From DATHYU01 sp033722675 (lineage in GTDB: Bacteria > Actinomycetota > Acidimicrobiia > Spongiisociales > UBA11373), in assembly GCA_033722675.1 (NCBI GenBank), contig JAWVYO010000042.1:1-19590 (forward strand): DNA of 19,590 nucleotides, read 5' to 3'. The number at the start of each line of letters is the position of its first letter. The first letter of the stretch is position 1. The notes under the pieces are model-generated. The model saw nothing but the letters and a program-made list of their open reading frames with translations. It ran no database searches and had not been told where the DNA came from. A program made the position numbers and the translations under genes. Positions 16,771-19,590 of this stretch are shown piece after piece.

Positions 16771-17085
16771 TCAGGTCTGGCGAATGCGCCGGATGCCGGC
16801 GACGGCCCCCATCGCCGCGCGGTGCCGGTCCCGGGCCTCGAGCATCCGCTGCGCGTGCATGGTCATCCGCAGGAGCATGAGCAGGAGGAAGATGAGCACG
16901 AACAGCCCCGCGACGAGTTCGAAGCCGTCGAAGTAGGAGGTCGTGCAATCGCCCAGCGAGCCGCCCTCGCAGATGCCGAAGCCGTCGCCGCCGCCGGCGA
17001 GGTCGAGGAGGATCGCCATCGGCACGAGGGCGACGATCACGATGGCGGCGAGCAGCACCCCGATGATGACCCTGACCGTCGTCAT
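16771..17085 (-). CDS. Small two-helix membrane protein with a Cys pair, unknown function
   Basis: This 104-residue protein is not one I recognise. TM1 (about 6-28) is followed by a short Gly-rich loop with C39 and C47 (GICEGGSLGDC). TM2 lies at about 56-74, and the basic C-terminal tail at 75-104 (HAQRMLEARDRHRAAMG) is rich in Arg. By the positive-inside rule the tail is cytosolic, so the Cys pair would be outside and could form a disulfide. The ATG at 17083-17085 has GAGG about 5 nt upstream and a TACGAT hexamer at 17096-17101. It is divergent from the ThyX-like gene. Confidence 0.75.
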   Translation of the reverse strand: MTTVRVIIGVLLAAIVIVALVPMAILLDLAGGGDGFGICEGGSLGDCTTSYFDGFELVAGLFVLIFLLLMLLRMTMHAQRMLEARDRHRAAMGAVAGIRRIRQT

Positions 17086-17160
17086 GACACCTCGAATCGT
17101 ATCGTCCAGGGCCCGATCGGCCCGGTGGCGACCGAAATGACAGACCTGTAACCTCGGCCC
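17086..17160. promoter_or_regulatory. Divergent promoter region of the ThyX-like gene and the 104-residue gene
   Basis: The 75-bp gap holds two outward promoters. On the plus strand TAACCT (17149-17154) stands 6 nt before the ThyX-like ATG, a leaderless arrangement. On the minus strand TACGAT (17096-17101) stands 10 nt before the other ATG, leaving room for a GAGG ribosome site. A short inverted repeat, GGGCC-N5-GGCCC, lies between them. The -35 elements are not clear. Confidence 0.55.
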
Positions 17161-18816
17161 ATGCCGGGCCCACCCACCTCATCGGAGTACCACGTCGAGT
17201 CCTTTACCGACGATGAACGGGCCGTCCTGTCGCGCTTCTTCACGAACGTCGACGGTCCGGTCTTCGCCCTCGTCAACCTGCCGGAGGTGGTGAAAGGCGC
17301 TCTCTTCGCCCGCTACAGCCGCTCCCCCAAGTCGGTCCGCCGGCTCTTTCTCGACGAGTTCTACGACCGGCCCGAGGTGGGGATCGCCGCCATCGCCGAC
17401 GAGCTCGGCGAGCGGGGTGCGGGCGTGGACCGGGCCCGTGCCGAGCAGCTCTACCAGCGCGTCTTCACCGAGTACGGCGACGACTCGGTGGCGCAGCTGG
17501 GCGGGGTCCACCTCGCCTGCGAGCAGGCCTCGAACATCCTCACGAAGGTCCTCGAGTGGGGCCGGCTCGCGTCCTATCTGGAGCAGTCCACGCGCTACAT
17601 CTTCTACGACCAGCGCCTCGGCGACCGGTACCGCTACCACGTGCCCGGCGAGATCCTCGGGACCCCCCTCGAGGCCGACTTCCGCTCCACGATGGACTGG
17701 GTGTTCGACACGTACGCCCGCCTCGTCGACCGGACCCAGGCCTACTACCGCTCGCTCTACCCACAGCAGGAGGGCGACTCCGACTTCGTCTACCGCTCGA
17801 CGATCCGGGCGAAGGCCTGCGACGACCTGCGGGGACTCCTGCCCGCCGCCACGACGTCGAACGTCGGCATCTACGGCTCGGGACAGGCCTACGAGATGCT
17901 CCTGCTGCGGATGCGCGCCCACCCCCTCGACGAGGTGCGCGCCTACGCGGACCTGATGCTCACCGAGCTCCGGAAGGTGATCCCGGCCTTCCTCCGACGC
18001 GTGGACCTCGCCGATCGCGGCGAGGCGTGGTCGGCCTACCTCGCGGACACCGCCCGGCGGCTGAGCGAGGTGGCGTCCCGCTTCGACGAGGAGCCCGAGG
18101 AACGCCCCGAGGTGACGCTCGTGGACTGGGATCCCGACGGAGAGCGCACCGTGGCCGCCGCCGCCCTCTACGCGGTCACCGACCTGCCGGACGACCGGCT
18201 CCTCGAACTCGGCCGCGAGCTCCCCGACGAGACCGTCTCCGAGATCCTCGCCGCCGCCGTCGGGGACCGGCGGAACCGCCGCCACAAGCCGGGCCGCGCC
18301 ATGGAGCGCACCACGTACCGCTTCGACGTCCTCTGTGACTACGGCATCTTCCGGGACCTCCAGCGCCACCGCATGCTCACCCTCGAGTGGCAGCGCCTCG
18401 GGACGAAGCACGGGTACGTCCTCCCCGAGGCCATGACCGACATCGGCGCGGACGGCGACTGGCGGGAGGTGATGGACCGCTGCTCGGACCTCGCCGACCG
18501 GATCGCCGAGGTCGCCGGGCCCGACGTCGCGCAGTTCGCGGTCCCCTTCGCCTACCGCATCCGGTTCTACATGCACATGAACGCCCGGGAGGCGTTCCAC
18601 CTCATCGAGCTCCGCACCGGGCAGGGCGGTCACCCCGGGTACCGGCGCGTCTGCCAGGAGATGCACCGCCAGATCGCGGAGGTGGCCGGGCACCACCGCA
18701 TCGCCGAGGCGATGCGGTTCGTCGACCACGAGAGCTACGGCCTCGAGCGGCTCGAGGGCGAACGGCGCGCCGCGGCGCGCCGCGCTGCGGCGGGCATCGC
18801 CGATCCGGAGGCCTGA
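17161..18816 (+). CDS. Tandem two-domain ThyX-like protein (FAD-dependent thymidylate synthase superfamily)
   Basis: ThyX makes dTMP from dUMP with FAD, NADPH and methylene-tetrahydrofolate as a tetramer of about 220-250-residue subunits. This 551-residue protein appears to hold two ThyX-like repeats. Repeat 1 (about 70-280) has YGDDSVAQLGGVHLACE, then WGR-x7-S (133-143) ending QSTRY, then LLPAATTSN (227-234) and GQAYEMLLLRM. Repeat 2 (about 365-535) has RHR (402-404) with R412 at the serine position, then NAREAFHLIELR (474-485) and RRVCQEMHRQIAE. So each half keeps a different part of the RHRx7S signature. It may be a fused enzyme with a composite site or have another nucleotide-related role; I do not claim thymidylate synthase activity. 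The ATG at 17161 follows TAACCT by 6 nt (leaderless). Confidence 0.85.
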   Translation: MPGPPTSSEYHVESFTDDERAVLSRFFTNVDGPVFALVNLPEVVKGALFARYSRSPKSVRRLFLDEFYDRPEVGIAAIADELGERGAGVDRARAEQLYQRVFTEYGDDSVAQLGGVHLACEQASNILTKVLEWGRLASYLEQSTRYIFYDQRLGDRYRYHVPGEILGTPLEADFRSTMDWVFDTYARLVDRTQAYYRSLYPQQEGDSDFVYRSTIRAKACDDLRGLLPAATTSNVGIYGSGQAYEMLLLRMRAHPLDEVRAYADLMLTELRKVIPAFLRRVDLADRGEAWSAYLADTARRLSEVASRFDEEPEERPEVTLVDWDPDGERTVAAAALYAVTDLPDDRLLELGRELPDETVSEILAAAVGDRRNRRHKPGRAMERTTYRFDVLCDYGIFRDLQRHRMLTLEWQRLGTKHGYVLPEAMTDIGADGDWREVMDRCSDLADRIAEVAGPDVAQFAVPFAYRIRFYMHMNAREAFHLIELRTGQGGHPGYRRVCQEMHRQIAEVAGHHRIAEAMRFVDHESYGLERLEGERRAAARRAAAGIADPEA

Positions 18817-18821
18817 GGCCT
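18809..18821. terminator. Small hairpin at the convergent ThyX-like / 70-residue gene junction
   Basis: AGGCC-TGA-GGCCT is a 5-bp inverted repeat whose loop is the ThyX-like stop codon; the opposing gene's stop is at 18820-18822. It might act in both directions, but the stem is short. Confidence 0.3.
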
Positions 18822-19032
18822 AGCCGTCCAGGGGGATGCGCAGGACGAGCGCTCCGTCGTCCACCGACCAGTCGGCGGAGGCGACGAGCGCGTAGTCCTG
18901 GAAGTCCTGCTCGGCGGCGGCGATGAACTGCCGGCGGGCGTCGCCCTCGAGGGGCGGGATCCCCCGCTCCTCGACGGCCTTCGCCCGGTCGGCGAAGCGA
19001 TCGATGAATGCGTCGACGTCGAATTCGGCCAT
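18820..19032 (-). CDS. 70-residue acidic protein between the two ThyX-like sequences, unknown
   Basis: I do not recognise a family. It is soluble and acidic, with an amphipathic helical N-terminal half (FDVDAFIDRFADRAKAVEER), a short proline turn (GIPPLEG), another helix (ARRQFIAAAEQDFQDYALV) and a C-terminal beta-like stretch (ADWSVDDGALVLRIPLDG). It has no signal peptide or membrane segment. The ATG at 19030-19032 has a weak GGGAC upstream; a TACGCT hexamer at 19064-19069 could be its -10. It converges with the ThyX-like gene (3 bp between stops) and follows the chimeric gene by 45 bp. Third-position G/C bias and the clean fit between neighbours support a real gene. Confidence 0.7.
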   Translation of the reverse strand: MAEFDVDAFIDRFADRAKAVEERGIPPLEGDARRQFIAAAEQDFQDYALVASADWSVDDGALVLRIPLDG

Positions 19033-19063
19033 GTGGTCCCGTCCCGGATCGAGTACGAGGTCC

Positions 19064-19069
19064 AGCGTA
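19064..19069 (-). promoter_or_regulatory. Candidate -10 (TACGCT) for the 70-residue gene
   Basis: TACGCT on the minus strand lies 31 nt before the ATG, in the 45-bp gap after the chimeric gene. It would give a leader of about 25 nt. No clear -35. Confidence 0.35.
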
Positions 19070-19077
19070 CCGAGCCG

Positions 19078-19590
19078 TCAGGTGGCGGAGGTCCCCGCTC
19101 GGCGCCGCCGCTCGGCGGCCCGGCGTTCGGACTCCAGGCGCTCGAGGTCGACCCCGGACCGGTCGACGAACCGCATGGCGTCGGCAACCGCCCGGTGGCC
19201 GGCCACCTCGGCGATCTGGCGATGCATCTCGTGGGCGATCCGGCGGTAGGCGATGTGGCCGGCCGGCTGGCTTCGCAGCTCGATCAGGTGGAATGCCTGA
19301 CGGGCGTTCACGTCCATCACGAACCGGATGTTGAACGCGAAGGGGACCGCGTACTGGGCGACGTGCTCCCCGTGGTCCTCGCGGATCCGCTCGGACAGGG
19401 CCGCCGCCCGCTCGGAGAGCAGGTTCAGCAAGGGCGTGGGAGGGATCCGGTTCGGCCCCACCACCGGGCCGGCGCCGTCCCCGGCCTCCCCGTGGCACGG
19501 CGTGCAGTAGATGGCGAACAGCCGCGCGCCGCGTGCGATCGTGGCCTCGTCGTCGGGCAGCGGATTGCTGAGCTCGAACGCTGCTTCGAA
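19078..19590 (-). CDS. Chimeric gene: cytochrome c (CxxCH) segment joined to a ThyX-like C-terminal region, 5' end beyond window
   Basis: An open frame of 170 codons enters from the right edge. Its first visible part (residues 1 to about 58) looks like a class I cytochrome c of the kind found with Alternative Complex III: NPLPDDEATIARGARLFAIY, then haem site CTPCH (bases 19492-19506), then GEAGDGAGPVVGPNRIPPTPLLNL. From about residue 59-67 it becomes a ThyX-like C-terminus: AQYAVPFAFNIRF, NARQAFHLIELR and EMHRQIAEVAGH. Against the plus-strand ThyX-like protein I count about 59 identities in 86 aligned residues. The usual cytochrome distal part with the axial Met is absent. Haem c is attached outside the membrane while ThyX works in the cytosol, so joint function is hard to explain. 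It could be a real fusion, a decayed gene or an assembly join. Confidence 0.75.
   Translation of the reverse strand, partial: FEAAFELSNPLPDDEATIARGARLFAIYCTPCHGEAGDGAGPVVGPNRIPPTPLLNLLSERAAALSERIREDHGEHVAQYAVPFAFNIRFVMDVNARQAFHLIELRSQPAGHIAYRRIAHEMHRQIAEVAGHRAVADAMRFVDRSGVDLERLESERRAAERRRRAGTSAT

Overview
The window is very GC-rich (about 70% by eye) and densely packed. It has strong third-position G/C bias, many GTG starts and many 4-bp gene overlaps. Several start codons are preceded at 6-7 nt by a TANNNT -10 hexamer, the mark of leaderless transcription. Together with tandem ThyX-like proteins and an OmpR-type two-component pair, this suggests a high-GC actinobacterium, perhaps class Acidimicrobiia. 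The phylum is reasonably safe; the class is inference. I see no tRNA, rRNA, CRISPR, insertion sequence or phage gene, and no gene-free stretch over 300 bases.

Layout. (1) 1-3160, minus: trpC-trpF-trpB-trpA, the late tryptophan pathway, every junction an ATGA/GTGA overlap; trpA runs off the left edge. (2) 3215-5871, minus: a 30-bp perfect palindrome, a SnoaL-like protein, then a sensor kinase and response regulator (regulator first in transcription). (3) 5927-8342, minus: trpE followed by ygfZ, overlapping by 8 bp. trpE lies apart from trpCFBA, and trpG and trpD are not in the window. (4) 8380-9126, minus: a CcdA/DsbD-type thiol transporter with a SigR/SigH-like promoter motif. (5) 9296-10549, plus: an MFS transporter whose 3' end overlaps, tail to tail, a MATE exporter (10500-11816, minus) coupled to nth (endonuclease III). 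(6) 12514-16284, plus: an ArsM-like methyltransferase, an ABC exporter half-transporter, and a four-helix membrane protein with a long Pro/Ala/acidic tail. (7) 16291-17085, minus: two small membrane proteins. (8) 17161-19590: a 551-residue tandem ThyX-like protein (plus), a 70-residue protein (minus), and a partial gene (minus) that joins a CxxCH cytochrome c segment in frame to a second copy of the ThyX-like C-terminal region.

Most of the window is core metabolism and repair: tryptophan, Fe-S maintenance (YgfZ, Nth), envelope thiol chemistry (CcdA) and export. The unusual part is the right end. In the tandem ThyX-like protein the signature RHRx7S is split: the N-half keeps the serine side and the C-half keeps the RHR side. 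Next to it, in inverted orientation, lies the cytochrome c/ThyX chimera. The chimera may be a real fusion, a decayed gene or an assembly join; the sequence alone cannot decide.
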